NCBI RefSeq assembly: GCF_014297335.1
Contig: NZ_JACOQH010000006.1
Span: forward strand, 62,001-126,000
Direction of reading: 5' to 3'
Source: Roseburia_D yibonii
GTDB lineage: Bacteria > Bacillota > Clostridia > Lachnospirales > Lachnospiraceae
DNA length: 64,000 nt
Position 1 is the stretch's first letter. Each line of letters starts with the position of its first letter. The notes under the pieces are model-generated. The model saw only the letters and a list, made by a program, of their open reading frames with translations, was not told the DNA's origin and searched no databases. Shown one piece after another: positions 1 through 7,489 of this stretch. A program made the position numbers and the translations under genes.

Positions 1-281
1 TGAAGGATGATGGCTGCGGGATACCGGAGAACGTGATACAGGGACTGGAAGAAGAACAGATGGGAAGCGGACAGCAGAGCGGGCAAATAGCCGGGCAGCC
101 GCAGACTGAGAAGGAATCCGTCAGCAGACCGCATATCATGGGGCTTTTTGTGGTAAAGCAGATCGTTCTCTCCCATGGCGGAAAATTTGAGATCAGGGCG
201 GCAAAAAAGGGTGCGGATATCCGGGTGCTGCTTCCGCTTGCGGCGGAGAAAACGGCGGAAAAGAGGACGGAGCAGAGATGA
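1..281 (+). CDS. Sensor histidine kinase, C-terminal end (5' truncated by window)
   Basis: Frame 3 is open from the window edge to the stop at 279-281. The visible part starts with KDDGCGIPENV, the G1 box (DxGxG) of a HATPase_c domain, followed about 35 residues later by HIMGLFVVKQIVLSHGG, which corresponds to the G2 box and the helix after it, although the usual GxGLGL is reduced to HIMGL. This is the ATP-binding end of a two-component histidine kinase; its sensor and phosphoacceptor domains lie outside the window. The Gln/Gly-rich insertion between the two boxes is longer than usual. It is convergent with the alarmone synthetase gene, with only 4 bases between the stops. Family assignment is fairly secure; stimulus and partner are not visible. 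Confidence 0.75.
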   Translation, partial: KDDGCGIPENVIQGLEEEQMGSGQQSGQIAGQPQTEKESVSRPHIMGLFVVKQIVLSHGGKFEIRAAKKGADIRVLLPLAAEKTAEKRTEQR

Positions 282-285
282 CGGT

Positions 286-1074
286 TTAAGGTTCCAGTGC
301 GGAATTCATGTGTTCCATTTTTTCCTCTGCCTGATAAATGAGGCGGCTGCATTCTAAAAGCTCATCGGAAAAATCTTCGGTATTTACAATGCCGTTGCTG
401 ATGGTCTTATATTTGATATCATGCTCCAGACTTGCCCAGAGATCCATGGCGAGCGTGCGGATCTGAAGCTCCACCGGAACCAGCTGTTTTTTGTTCATGA
501 AATAGACCGGAACGCGTACGATCATATGTAAGCTGCGGTAGCCGTTCGGTTTCGGATTCTCAATGTAGTCTTTGACATCAATGATGTAAAGGTCATCCTG
601 TGCCATAATGCGGTCACGGATCAGATAGACATCCTTGATATACGGGCACACGACACGCACCCCCGCAATGTCAAAAATGTTGTTGCAGGCACAGCCAAGG
701 GTCAGATTCAGATCCTTTTTCTGTAACTTGCCAAGAATACTCTGCGCGGATTTCAAGCGCGTGTCGATATGGTGGATCGGACAGCGCTGTTTGCGGAACT
801 TGAATTCATCCTTGATGATATCAAGCCTTGCCGTTGTCACACACATGGCGGCGTTGTACATCCGTAAGATCGGTTCCATCGTCTGGGAAAATTCATCGGT
901 GATATCCGCGATCTTTTCCATGCTGTCATCTACACCGCGCTGCATCGGCACGAGCTCATTGACCGAAAAGACATTGTTCTGTTCGGTTACATACTGATTG
1001 ACCTCGATGTGGTTGTTGATTTCTATGTTTGTAATATTTGATGTGTTTGATTCTGAATTGTTTTTTCCTTTCAT
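286..1074 (-). CDS. Small alarmone synthetase (RelA/SpoT nucleotidyltransferase domain, RelQ/YjbM type)
   Basis: This 262-residue protein matches single-domain (p)ppGpp synthetases, which transfer pyrophosphate from ATP to GDP or GTP. Synthetase motifs are in order: DIAGVRVVCPY, NGYRSLHMIV and ELQIRTLAMDLWASLEHDIK, the last holding the conserved EIQIRT-like Glu and the WASLEH helix. No HD hydrolase, TGS or ACT domain is present, so it is not a long Rel. RelQ-type proteins are usually about 210 residues; here an Asn/Ile-rich N-terminal extension of about 50 residues precedes the fold. The start ATG (1072-1074) has a GGGGGAT ribosome binding site 7 bases upstream and an extended -10 promoter at 1107-1115. 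It appears monocistronic. Family call is strong; the role of the extension is unknown. Confidence 0.92.
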   Translation of the reverse strand: MKGKNNSESNTSNITNIEINNHIEVNQYVTEQNNVFSVNELVPMQRGVDDSMEKIADITDEFSQTMEPILRMYNAAMCVTTARLDIIKDEFKFRKQRCPIHHIDTRLKSAQSILGKLQKKDLNLTLGCACNNIFDIAGVRVVCPYIKDVYLIRDRIMAQDDLYIIDVKDYIENPKPNGYRSLHMIVRVPVYFMNKKQLVPVELQIRTLAMDLWASLEHDIKYKTISNGIVNTEDFSDELLECSRLIYQAEEKMEHMNSALEP

Positions 1075-1106
1075 GTAAAATCCCCCGTTTAATTTCTACA
1101 TTTATC

Positions 1107-1115
1107 ATTATAACA
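1107..1115 (-). promoter_or_regulatory. Extended -10 promoter of the alarmone synthetase gene
   Basis: On the minus strand the sequence reads TGTTATAAT (TGn plus a consensus -10), about 33 bases before the start codon. No good -35 is seen at 17 bases, as is common for extended -10 promoters. Confidence 0.5.
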
Positions 1116-1165
1116 AAAAGATATAAAATGGGGATAAAGGAAACATTAAAAGTTTATGAAATGCG

Positions 1166-1194
1166 TTGTTGGGGAAAAAGAACTATGCTACACT
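1166..1194 (+). promoter_or_regulatory. Promoter of the holin-like toxin mRNA
   Basis: TTGTTG at 1166-1171, a 17-base spacer and TACACT at 1189-1194, preceded by TG-C (extended -10). It would give a leader of about 65 bases before the toxin start. Confidence 0.55.
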
Positions 1195-1229
1195 TTCAGA
1201 CAAGAAGCATCGTGTTACAAGGTGGATAC

Positions 1230-1256
1230 CCTCCCGGACTTGCAAAAGAAGGGAGG
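1230..1256 (+). promoter_or_regulatory. Leader hairpin masking the toxin ribosome binding site
   Basis: CCTCCC at 1230-1235 is perfectly complementary to GGGAGG at 1251-1256, which is the Shine-Dalgarno of the toxin gene. Folding of the leader would hide the ribosome binding site. Sequestered toxin Shine-Dalgarno sequences are typical of type I toxin mRNAs; function here is inferred. Confidence 0.55.
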
Positions 1257-1264
1257 TGATGCGG

Positions 1265-1360
1265 ATGGATACATACCAGATCCTGGAGTTATTGTTTTTG
1301 GGCGGTTCGTTCCTGATAGCATTGCTTACCTACATTGATAGGAATAATAAGCGAAAATAA
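1265..1360 (+). CDS. Small holin-like membrane toxin (Hol_Tox / type I toxin family)
   Basis: A 31-residue peptide: MDTYQ, one hydrophobic segment (roughly residues 6-22, ILELLFLGGSFLIALL), then a positively charged tail DRNNKRK. This layout fits the putative holin-like toxin family found across Firmicutes, related in organisation to TxpA/BsrG-type toxins that act on the membrane. ATG 1265 is preferred to ATG 1259 because GGGAGG at 1251-1256 then has 8 bases of spacing. The ribosome binding site is paired in a leader hairpin. A strong promoter on the opposite strand (1455-1483) would make an antisense RNA complementary to the mRNA 3' end. Toxicity is inferred from family and layout, not shown. 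Confidence 0.75.
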   Translation: MDTYQILELLFLGGSFLIALLTYIDRNNKRK

Positions 1361-1361
1361 A

Positions 1362-1399
1362 AAAGCCTACCTTGTACTTGGCGGTCCGAGGTAGGCTTT
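1362..1399 (-). terminator. Terminator of the antisense RNA
   Basis: Perfect 11-bp inverted repeat AAAGCCTACCT (1362-1372) and AGGTAGGCTTT (1389-1399). Read on the minus strand the stem is followed by a T-rich run (1355-1364), so it terminates the antisense transcript. Confidence 0.75.
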
Positions 1400-1411
1400 A
1401 GCCTTAAACGG

Positions 1412-1446
1412 GAAGCGAACCACTTTGTGGGCGATTGCTTCTTTTT
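1412..1446 (+). terminator. Terminator of the toxin mRNA
   Basis: GAAGC (1412-1416) pairs with GCTTC (1437-1441) around an inner CCAC/GTGG stem (1420-1430), followed by TTTTT at 1442-1446. Confidence 0.6.
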
Positions 1447-1454
1447 GTGACTTC

Positions 1455-1483
1455 ATTATAATATGCATAGAGGTAAATTTCAA
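1455..1483 (-). promoter_or_regulatory. Promoter of the antisense RNA
   Basis: On the minus strand TTGAAA (complement of 1478-1483), exactly 17 bases, then TATAAT (complement of 1455-1460). A 5/6 match at -35 and 6/6 at -10; stronger than the toxin promoter it faces. Confidence 0.8.
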
Positions 1484-1635
1484 GCAATATTCGAAAAAGC
1501 ACTATCTGCAATGTATTTAGCACATAATATATATTTGTTTCAAAAAGTGCCATGTATAATATTTTTATAAAATAAGAAGAAATGCTGTCGCGGCGGCAGT
1601 GTGTTGCATAAAATAAAAGGATGGGAGAATGGATG

Positions 1636-2475
1636 ATGAAATTTACAAAGATGCATGGCTGTGGAAATGATTATGTTTATATAAATTGTCTGGAAGAAAA
1701 AGTAGACAATCCGGCAGAGCTTGCCAGACGTGTGAGCGACCGTCATTTTGGCATCGGTTCCGACGGGCTGATCCTGATCTGTCCTTCCGATCGGGCGGAT
1801 GTGCGCATGCGCATGTTCAATGCGGACGGTTCGGAGGGTGAGATGTGTGGCAATGGCATCCGCTGCGTGGCGAAGTATGTGTACGATCATCATATCGTAG
1901 AAAAGACAGGGCTTTCGGTTGAGACCGGAGCCGGCATCAAACAGCTGGATCTTTTCACAGAACAGGGAAAAGTGGTGCAGGTGCGTGTGGATATGGGCGA
2001 ACCGGTTCTTGCAGCGGCACAGATCCCGGTGGTATCGGACAAAGCGGAAGTTATCGGGGTTCCGGTCGAGGTTGGAGGAAAAACATGGGAGATGACATGC
2101 GTTTCCATGGGAAATCCACATGCGGTCGTGTTTGTGCCGGATACCGCAGGGCTTGATCTTATTTCTTACGGACCGCTTTTTGAGCACCATGAAATGTTTC
2201 CGAAGCGGGTCAATACCGAATTTGTGCAGGTGTTAAGCCGTGAAGAGATCAACATGCGTGTCTGGGAGCGCGGATCGGGAGAGACACTGGCGTGCGGAAC
2301 CGGAACCTGCGCAAGTGTGATGGCGTGTATTTTAACCGGACGGACCGGGCACCGGGTGCTGGTACATCTCCTTGGCGGAGATCTGACCATAGAGTATGAG
2401 GAAAAGAGCAATCATATCTTTATGACCGGGCCGGCAGTCACAGTATATGAAGGAGAAATCGAAACAATCAGATAG
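1636..2475 (+). CDS. dapF: Diaminopimelate epimerase
   Basis: DapF converts LL- to meso-diaminopimelate, the last shared step of the lysine and peptidoglycan DAP route, in the cytoplasm and without cofactor. Both catalytic cysteines are seen in their motifs: MCGNGIRC in the first half and ACGTGTC in the second, together with the N-terminal FTKMHGCGNDY and ERGSGETLACG. About 279 residues, the usual length. Three ATGs lie close together (1621, 1633, 1636); 1636 is chosen because the protein then begins MKFTKMHG as in the family and GGGAG at 1623-1627 lies 8 bases upstream. A TATAAT at 1555-1560 is a possible -10. It is followed 17 bases later by murE, which uses its product. Confidence 0.95.
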   Translation: MKFTKMHGCGNDYVYINCLEEKVDNPAELARRVSDRHFGIGSDGLILICPSDRADVRMRMFNADGSEGEMCGNGIRCVAKYVYDHHIVEKTGLSVETGAGIKQLDLFTEQGKVVQVRVDMGEPVLAAAQIPVVSDKAEVIGVPVEVGGKTWEMTCVSMGNPHAVVFVPDTAGLDLISYGPLFEHHEMFPKRVNTEFVQVLSREEINMRVWERGSGETLACGTGTCASVMACILTGRTGHRVLVHLLGGDLTIEYEEKSNHIFMTGPAVTVYEGEIETIR

Positions 2476-2492
2476 AGAAAGGGTGGAGTTCC

Positions 2493-3977
2493 ATGAAACT
2501 GGCTGAGTTACTGGAAAAAACGGAATATGAGGTAAGACAGGGCAGCACGGATCAGGAAGTGAAGGGTCTTGCCTATGATTCGAGAAAAGTGAGTGAGGGA
2601 TTTGCGTTTGCGTGCATTTCGGGGAGTATGCAGGATGGGCATGATTTTATCCCTGAGGTGGTAAAAAAAGGCGCAAAAGTGCTTGTTGTGCAAAAAGAGG
2701 TGGAAGCACCGGAAGACGTTACGGTCATCCGGGTAAAAAATACCCGTCTGGCGCTTGCGCTCATGTCGGCTGCCTGGTTTGACTATCCGGCAGAAAAACT
2801 GAAAACGATCGGAATCACCGGGACAAAGGGAAAGACCACAACTTCCTACATGATAAAATCCATTCTGGAACAGGGCGGAATCAAAACAGGACTGATCGGC
2901 ACGATCGAGGTCATCATAGGAGACAGGCGGCAGGACGCGAAAAACACAACGCCGGAGTCCTATGATATTCAGGAACTTTTTGCAAAGATGGCAGAGGCGG
3001 GACTTTCCGCAGTGGTCATGGAAGTTTCCTCGCAGGGTTTAAAACTCGACCGCGTGGCGGGAATACAGTTTGATTATGGGGTATTTACCAATCTCGAGCC
3101 GGATCACATCGGGGAAAATGAGCACAAGGACTTTGCGGAATATATGTACTGCAAGAGCCTCCTGTTCAAACAGTGCAAAGTTGGTCTGTTTAATGTGGAC
3201 AGTGAGCATGTGTCCGGCGTTTTAGAGGGACGCACCTGCAGTGTGGAAACCTTTGGATTTGGCGCGGATGCCGATCTGCGGGCGGAGCAGATGGAACTTG
3301 TGCATGAACCGGGAAAGATCGGGGTTCGTTATCATGTGGGCGGAGTTATGGATTTTGATGTGGATATCAACGTGCCCGGGCGTTTCAGTGTATACAATTC
3401 GCTTGCGGCGATCGCGGTCTGCCGTCATTTTGCAGTCACTGTGCCTGAGATCAAAAAAGCACTGGCGGATGTGGCGGTAAAAGGCAGGATCGAGATCGTA
3501 CCGGTGTCCTCACACTATACGTTAATGATCGATTACGCGCATAACGCAATGGCGCTTGAAAGCCTGCTTACCACATTGCGGGAGTATGAGCCGAAACGTC
3601 TCATCTGCCTGTTTGGCTGCGGGGGGAACCGCGCAAAGGCAAGGCGTTATGAGATGGGAGAGGTGTCCGCGAGACTTGCGGATTTTACGGTGGTGACATC
3701 AGACAATCCGCGCTTTGAGCAGCCGATCGCGATCATTAATGATATTCTGGTCGGGGTAAAAAAGATCGGTGGAAAATATGTCGCGATCCCGGATCGCAAA
3801 GAAGCGATCGCCTACTGCATGGCAAACGCGAAGGAAGGGGACGTGATCGTCCTTGCCGGAAAAGGCCACGAAGATTATCAGGAGATCAAGGGAAAGAAGT
3901 ATCCGATGGATGAGCGGGAGCTGATCGCCGAGATAAAACGGGAAATGTTTGACAGTAGACAGCAGGATACCATATAA
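2493..3977 (+). CDS. murE: UDP-MurNAc-L-Ala-D-Glu:meso-diaminopimelate ligase
   Basis: MurE adds the third amino acid to the UDP-MurNAc peptide. The ATP loop is GITGTKGKTTTSYM, followed by the substrate motif NTTPES, the central EVSSQGLKLDRV and the C-terminal domain with DYAHNAMAL. The specificity motif reads DNPR (in TSDNPRFEQP), which marks enzymes that add meso-DAP rather than lysine and agrees with dapF just upstream. 494 residues, normal for the family. ATG 2493 follows AAAGGGTGGAG. It sits in the dapF-murE cluster, and the ABC transporter genes follow after 34 bases with no terminator seen, so they may be cotranscribed. Confidence 0.96.
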   Translation: MKLAELLEKTEYEVRQGSTDQEVKGLAYDSRKVSEGFAFACISGSMQDGHDFIPEVVKKGAKVLVVQKEVEAPEDVTVIRVKNTRLALALMSAAWFDYPAEKLKTIGITGTKGKTTTSYMIKSILEQGGIKTGLIGTIEVIIGDRRQDAKNTTPESYDIQELFAKMAEAGLSAVVMEVSSQGLKLDRVAGIQFDYGVFTNLEPDHIGENEHKDFAEYMYCKSLLFKQCKVGLFNVDSEHVSGVLEGRTCSVETFGFGADADLRAEQMELVHEPGKIGVRYHVGGVMDFDVDINVPGRFSVYNSLAAIAVCRHFAVTVPEIKKALADVAVKGRIEIVPVSSHYTLMIDYAHNAMALESLLTTLREYEPKRLICLFGCGGNRAKARRYEMGEVSARLADFTVVTSDNPRFEQPIAIINDILVGVKKIGGKYVAIPDRKEAIAYCMANAKEGDVIVLAGKGHEDYQEIKGKKYPMDERELIAEIKREMFDSRQQDTI

Positions 3978-4011
3978 TAAAAGTGCTATTTTTTGGCGAG
4001 ACGGGAGACTT

Positions 4012-4683
4012 ATGGTAAAAGCGGAGCATATTAGGAAAAAACTTGGCAGACGTGAGATATTAAAAGATGTTTCCATATTCGGGGCACCCGGGGAATGTAT
4101 CGGCATTATTGGTGCGAACGGATGCGGAAAGAGTACTTTTTTGTCCATTCTTGCCGGAATAGAGAAACCGGATGACGGGGATCTTACGTTTTTCCAGAAA
4201 AAACCGCTTACGGATCACAGAGTTTTTACACACATGTGCGGATTTGTGCCGCAGGGAAATCCTCTCTTGGAAGATTTGAGTGTGCGTGATAACCTTGCGC
4301 TCTGGAGCCGAAAGGATAAAAAGGCGTTAGAGCAGGTGATCAGCCGTTTTGCACTTACAGAGATGCTTCATCTTCCGGTGAAAAAACTGTCCGGAGGCAT
4401 GAAACGCAGGCTCAGTATCGCATGTGCGGCAGCGGATGATGTGCCGATCCTGGTACTGGATGAACCAACGGCGGCGCTTGATATTTTCTTTAAGGAGAGT
4501 ATCCATGAATTTATCCGTGATTTTACTGCGCGGAACGGCATTGTCGTTATGGCAACGCATGATGCGTCGGAAATTGCGCTGTGTGACCGCATTTATTATA
4601 TGGAAGAAGGACGAACCGAAGAGATAGCAGATACCGGAAATGTTCTGGAAAAAATTAAAAAAGGGAGAAACAAGCATGAGTGA
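4012..4683 (+). CDS. ABC transporter ATP-binding protein
   Basis: A 223-residue nucleotide-binding subunit with Walker A GANGCGKST, Q-loop FVPQGNPL, signature LSGGMKRR, Walker B ILVLDEPTAAL and a switch histidine in ATHDAS. This is the CcmA/drug-exporter type that works with ABC-2 permeases, and two such permeases lie downstream (6278 and 7470). ATG 4012 is preferred to the upstream ATG 3949, which overlaps murE, because GGGAGA at 4003-4008 is well placed and the protein then starts in the usual way (MVKAEHIRKK). Its end overlaps the next start by 8 bases, so translation is probably coupled. Substrate is unknown. Confidence 0.9.
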   Translation: MVKAEHIRKKLGRREILKDVSIFGAPGECIGIIGANGCGKSTFLSILAGIEKPDDGDLTFFQKKPLTDHRVFTHMCGFVPQGNPLLEDLSVRDNLALWSRKDKKALEQVISRFALTEMLHLPVKKLSGGMKRRLSIACAAADDVPILVLDEPTAALDIFFKESIHEFIRDFTARNGIVVMATHDASEIALCDRIYYMEEGRTEEIADTGNVLEKIKKGRNKHE

Positions 4684-6268
4684 GAACAATGAAACAAAAT
4701 TTGACCCGGTGACCGGGCAGAATGTGGCACAGACACCACAGCCGGAAAACCCATATGTGACCGGACAGAATGTGGCACAGGCACCACAGCCGGAAAACCC
4801 ATATGTGACCGGACAGAATGTGGCACAGGCACCACAGCCGGAAAATCCATATGTGGCAGGAAAGAATACGACACAGACACCACCGCCGCAGAATCCATAT
4901 GATCCGCTGGCAGCGCCTCAGCCGTCAAACAAAAAGAATATGAAGATACTGCTTGGCGTTATTTTTGGCGTGATCGCGGTGATCGTGATCGCCATCATCT
5001 GTTGTGCGGCAAGCGGCGTGTTTACAAGCAAAAATAAAAAGGTTTTAAAAGCAGCAAAAAATACATTTGTTCCAAATGAACTTATGAAGGATCTGAATCC
5101 GGGAACAACCCTGATCGCCGGCGGAAACTATACACTGGCAGTGGAACTGGCAGGCGAGACAGACGGGAAAGATATCGGGATCAAGGCATCCTATCAGCAG
5201 AATGCAGAGCAGAAAATGCACAGTGTCAACGGAAAAGTGGAATATTCCGGTGTAAGTGTGGATTTTCATGAATATATGGATGAAGATGGACTGCTCATCA
5301 GTGTTCCGAAGCTTTATCCGGATGTATTTGGTTACTATTTTAATGAAGAAAAAGACGGATATGCGGCAGATATACTTGGCAACAAGTTCTTTGACGCGTT
5401 TGATGATCTCTGCCTGACCTCCATGAATGATATGGCGGCAAGCGCAAAGATGAGTGCGGACTATCTGCAGGTGTTAAAAGAAAACTATGATGCGCTGGAG
5501 TTTGTGAACGCTCCGAAGGCAACGTTCCAGATCGAAGGCAAGGATGTGTCCTGCAAGGGTTATACCACTACGCTCACAGAAGAAAATGTGGATGCGTGCC
5601 TGGATGAACTTTCTGAAGTTTATGATACTTATAATAAAAACACGATCGATGATGTCAAGACCATGTGCAAAGAGCTTGGACTGGATGATGAAGACCTGAA
5701 AGATTTCGACTGCAATGCGTTTGATTCTTTAAAGGATAAGATCGATGGAATGCCGGATCTTGATGTGACATTTTATATTTACAAAAACAGACTGGCAGCA
5801 GTTGTTGTGACAGGAACCGATGAAACTGGTGATATGGAACTTGATGTGGAATTCCGCGGAGGTACCACACCGACTCAGAATACATTTATTACCTATGGCT
5901 TAAACGGGGATAGCGGTACGCTCAAAATCCTTGGAAAGACAGAGGATTCCGTGGAAAAGACCAAGATCGTAGAGGTCTATGACGGAGAAAAGACAACACT
6001 TGCAAGCATTAATTATGATTATGCGAATAAGGAACTGGAGATCGAAACGGATGACGGGGATATCATGGCGACCATCGACAATTCTGACAAGGGACTCGTC
6101 ATTGACATGGAAGATCTGTACAGTGCATCCACGTTAAAGCTTACCTTAAAGCGTGGCTCAAACATCAAGAAACCGGAGGGCGATGTCTTTGATATCGGAA
6201 CGGCTTCTGAGGATGATTTTTATGATCTGGTCTATGACATTCAGGATCTTACCAGAGGTCTGTTTTAG
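4676..6268 (+). CDS. Membrane-anchored protein with Pro/Gln-rich repeat head, in ABC exporter operon
   Basis: A 530-residue protein with three parts: a cytoplasmic head of four near-identical 16-residue repeats (core VTGQNVAQ-PQPENPY, residues about 8-73); one membrane helix (residues about 84-108, ILLGVIFGVIAVIVIAIICC); and a large, acidic outer domain without a recognised enzyme motif. The outer part has alternating beta-like stretches rich in Asp and Lys, as in surface or lipoprotein-like substrate proteins. There is no lipobox, so it is tethered by the helix. Start ATG 4676 lies inside the end of the ATPase gene, with AAGGGAG upstream. Position between the ATPase and two permeases suggests a partner of the exporter, but no function can be read from sequence. 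Confidence 0.7.
   Translation: MSENNETKFDPVTGQNVAQTPQPENPYVTGQNVAQAPQPENPYVTGQNVAQAPQPENPYVAGKNTTQTPPPQNPYDPLAAPQPSNKKNMKILLGVIFGVIAVIVIAIICCAASGVFTSKNKKVLKAAKNTFVPNELMKDLNPGTTLIAGGNYTLAVELAGETDGKDIGIKASYQQNAEQKMHSVNGKVEYSGVSVDFHEYMDEDGLLISVPKLYPDVFGYYFNEEKDGYAADILGNKFFDAFDDLCLTSMNDMAASAKMSADYLQVLKENYDALEFVNAPKATFQIEGKDVSCKGYTTTLTEENVDACLDELSEVYDTYNKNTIDDVKTMCKELGLDDEDLKDFDCNAFDSLKDKIDGMPDLDVTFYIYKNRLAAVVVTGTDETGDMELDVEFRGGTTPTQNTFITYGLNGDSGTLKILGKTEDSVEKTKIVEVYDGEKTTLASINYDYANKELEIETDDGDIMATIDNSDKGLVIDMEDLYSASTLKLTLKRGSNIKKPEGDVFDIGTASEDDFYDLVYDIQDLTRGLF
4703..4894 (+). repeat. Four tandem 48-bp coding repeats
   Basis: Units begin at about 4703, 4751, 4799 and 4847. Units two and three differ at a single base; the first and fourth are more diverged. 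They encode 16-residue Pro/Gln/Asn-rich repeats and could vary in number by slippage or recombination without frameshift. Confidence 0.85.
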
Positions 6269-6277
6269 GATAAAAAG

Positions 6278-7489
6278 ATGAAGAGAATATTTGCATATTT
6301 GCGAATTGAATTAAAAAAAGGGATTCGAGTGATCCCTTTTTTTATACAATCGTTTCTGGTCACGACCGTTGTGCTTGGACTGGCGCTTGCGTTGATCTGC
6401 CATTTCATGTTACAGTCGCAGACCTTTGTAAAAATGAATATCGGAGTTGTCGTGCCGGATCAGGAGACGAATACAAGAATGGCAATGAAGCTTGTTTCCG
6501 CAATGGACAGCGTGGACAGTATCTGCAATTTCAGTTATCCGGATGAGGAGACAGCAAGAGAGGAGCTGGCGGATGGGAAACTCGCGGCGGTGATCCTTCT
6601 GACGGAGGATTTTTATGATGACGTAAATGACGGTGTCAACACGCCGGTGGATATCCTGCTTGCGCCGGACAGCCCATTTGATGAAGCGGTATTTACGGAA
6701 CTCGTGCGCGCGGGAGTTTCCATGCTTCAGACTGCGCAGGCGGCGGTCTATGCCGTGGATGAAGCAGCGGGAGAATACCGGCTTTTCATGTCCAAAAGTG
6801 ATATGGAATATGAACTTTCCTATCTTTATCTTTCTTATGCTTTTGCGAGAAACAGCACTTTTGCGGAGCAGGAAGAGACTCCGCTTGGAGCTGTAAGTTT
6901 GGGCGAATTTTATATCGTGTGCGGGGCAGAGGTGTTAAGTCTCGTTTTTGGAGTTTGTTTTCTGTCGCTGTATCGGTCAGAGAGCCGGGATTTTATGCGG
7001 TGTCTGCGCAGGATCGGCGTGAATGCGCCGCTTCAGTCGGTGATGCGGATCTTTGTGATGGCGCTTGACCTCTGGCTGGTCTTAACCGGCTGCTATGTCG
7101 CTTTTAACATCGTGTATGCAAAAATGATCGGATCCGTTGCAATGATCTTCCCAAGGCAGATCGCGGGATTTTTCTTCTATGCACTGGCGCTTGCGGCGTT
7201 TTTTCACTTTGTTTTCGCGTTACTGGGAGATTCGGAAAACGGAGGGCTCATCTATCTTCTGATAGCAGTATTTCTGATCATCTGCGCAGGCGGGCTGTTT
7301 CCGATGGCGGCTTTCCCGGGATGGATGCAAAAACTTTCCGGTGTACTTCCGCTTGCGTGGTGGCAGAAATATCTGACCGGACTTCTCTGGACGAAGGTGG
7401 AAATAAAAACGATGCTTGTGCTCATTTTTGGCAGCATATTTTTTGGAGGGGCGGGAGCTTTTGTGTTATATGAAAAAACAAAACGATAA
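6278..7489 (+). CDS. ABC-2 type permease
   Basis: A 403-residue membrane protein with one N-terminal helix (residues about 20-48), a large extracytoplasmic domain (about 50-215), then about five helices ending near the C-terminus. This is the layout of ABC-2/YhgE-like export permeases (TM-ECD-5TM). It starts 9 bases after the preceding stop and overlaps the next permease gene by 20 bases, so the two probably form a heterodimer with the ATPase at 4012. No substrate clue is visible; drug, lipid or peptide export are all possible. Confidence 0.8.
   Translation: MKRIFAYLRIELKKGIRVIPFFIQSFLVTTVVLGLALALICHFMLQSQTFVKMNIGVVVPDQETNTRMAMKLVSAMDSVDSICNFSYPDEETAREELADGKLAAVILLTEDFYDDVNDGVNTPVDILLAPDSPFDEAVFTELVRAGVSMLQTAQAAVYAVDEAAGEYRLFMSKSDMEYELSYLYLSYAFARNSTFAEQEETPLGAVSLGEFYIVCGAEVLSLVFGVCFLSLYRSESRDFMRCLRRIGVNAPLQSVMRIFVMALDLWLVLTGCYVAFNIVYAKMIGSVAMIFPRQIAGFFFYALALAAFFHFVFALLGDSENGGLIYLLIAVFLIICAGGLFPMAAFPGWMQKLSGVLPLAWWQKYLTGLLWTKVEIKTMLVLIFGSIFFGGAGAFVLYEKTKR

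Larger units (their letters stand above)
1362..1448 (-). ncRNA. Antisense RNA antitoxin of the type I module (predicted)
   Basis: The minus strand has a near-consensus promoter at 1455-1483 and an intrinsic terminator at 1362-1399, defining an RNA of about 90 nucleotides with no reading frame. It is complementary to the 3' untranslated part of the toxin mRNA, which continues to its own terminator at 1412-1446. Convergent overlapping 3' ends are the TxpA/RatA arrangement of Bacillus subtilis. Ends are approximate. Confidence 0.7.

Noticed and set aside
1540..2190. 216-codon minus-strand frame over dapF
   Set aside because: Antisense to a clear dapF with no homology pattern; His/Cys-rich composition arises from the complementary strand.
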